This document shows positions 38,982-39,458 of a stretch of 39,458 nt of DNA, piece after piece. Below the pieces are notes generated by a model. The model had not been told where the DNA came from, did not search any database, and saw only the letters and a list, made by a program, of their open reading frames with translations. The translations under genes and the position numbers were made by a program. This DNA comes from a virus: IMG/VR virus record IMGVR_UViG_3300047309_000029, positions 1 through 39,458 of that record. One strand, 5' to 3'. Each line of letters opens with the position of its first letter. The first letter of the stretch is position 1.

Positions 38982-39458
38982 ATGCTCAAGCCTAAGGGTT
39001 ACATTATCGACCGTGGCTTGTCACCGATTAACGGTCAAGCTTACGTTGCAATTCTCACGCTAAAGAGTAGCAATCGAAAGACTGGTGATATGGCACAAGT
39101 GTGGATCTTATGTGAGGATATCAATCCTGTGGAAGCTGTCATGACTGGCAAGGATGCCACGATCTGCGGCAATTGTCCACACCGTAAACAATCAAACGGC
39201 TCACGTTCTTGTTACGTCAACGTAGGTCAAGGGCCTAACAGCATTTACAAAGCGTACAAACGTGGAGCATACGTAGACTCCACATCCTGGGATCTTAAAA
39301 AGTACGCAGCCATCGTAGGAAAGCGACGCATACGATGGGGAGCATATGGTGACCCTAGTGTTATCAAGCCAGGCATCGTTATAGCGTTGTCAGCGTATGC
39401 TATGGGTCACACGGGTTACACTCATCAATGGCGCAGTGAGTTTGCACAAGTATTTAAG
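38982..39458 (+). CDS. Phage/plasmid conserved protein with CxxCPHR...CYVNVG motif (partial)
   Basis: ATG 38982 (CGGAG seven nt upstream) opens a frame of 159 codons with no stop before the window edge. Conserved parts are KTGDMAQVWIL, DATICGNCPHRK, SCYVNVGQGPNSIYKAYKRG, RWGAYGDPSVI and TGYTHQWR. This pattern is shared by a family found in many phages and plasmids, with cysteines in CGNCPH and CYVNVG that may bind a metal or iron-sulfur cluster. I know of no established function. The 17-nt leader repeat precedes it. Confidence 0.85.
   Translation, partial: MLKPKGYIIDRGLSPINGQAYVAILTLKSSNRKTGDMAQVWILCEDINPVEAVMTGKDATICGNCPHRKQSNGSRSCYVNVGQGPNSIYKAYKRGAYVDSTSWDLKKYAAIVGKRRIRWGAYGDPSVIKPGIVIALSAYAMGHTGYTHQWRSEFAQVFK

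Noticed and set aside
1-39458. CRISPR array, insertion sequence or photosynthesis genes (psbA, hli, talC)
   Set aside because: No spaced direct repeats, transposase or recognisable photosynthesis gene other than the NblA-like frame was seen.

Overview
The window is most of the genome of a T7-like (podovirus) cyanophage, probably infecting a phycobilisome-bearing Synechococcus-type host. The evidence is a T7-order replication, head, tail and packaging plan on one strand, a cyanopodovirus-type ribonucleotide reductase pair (short NrdA without an ATP cone, small NrdB), flavin-dependent thymidylate synthase ThyX, and a small NblA-like gene (NblA directs phycobilisome degradation). No psbA, hli or talC gene and no integrase is visible. 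The phage RNA polymerase and SSB genes expected upstream of the primase are also absent; both window ends cut through a gene, so they may lie outside it.

Layout. 1-6469: replication and nucleotide metabolism (primase-helicase without zinc domain, exonuclease and polymerase halves of a T7-type DNA polymerase as two overlapping ORFs, PD-(D/E)XK nuclease, 5'-3' exonuclease, NblA-like, DUF3310, MazG-like, C5-methyltransferase-like), tightly packed with 1-100 bp overlaps. 6462-8566: nrdA-nrdB. 8535-12069: head entry (virion protein, portal, scaffold). 12142-14401: an island between scaffold and capsid genes (RlpA-like protein, structural protein, carbohydrate-binding spike-like protein, two tiny genes) followed by a 301-bp gene-free leader. 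14703-16755: major capsid protein and three small virion genes, closed by a rho-independent terminator. 16822-27665: tail tubes A and B and three internal virion proteins, one carrying a transglycosylase and an M23-like domain. 27665-31820: tail fibre anchor, a 921-residue adhesin and a chaperone-like protein. 31827-33252: membrane protein, endolysin and spanin/holin-like protein. 33245-37035: small terminase, two HNH nucleases, a basic low-complexity protein, a terminator and large terminase. 37414-38185: thyX and a small gene. 38714-end: start of the next (early-like) gene block.

Three gene-free stretches stand out. 14402-14702 is the capsid leader with competing hairpins and a 14-bp palindrome. 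37036-37413, directly after the large terminase where T7 has phiOR, holds an 11-nt match to the SP6 promoter core, a G/C-rich hairpin, repeated ATGTCC/GGACAT arms and a 25-bp imperfect inverted repeat. 38186-38713 holds a chain of hairpins, two mutually exclusive 8-bp stems and a tRNA 3'-end-like segment, and leads into two genes that share a 17-nt leader repeat. These regions, the NblA-like gene, the split polymerase, the RlpA-like insertion and a terminator embedded in a coding sequence are the points most worth following.
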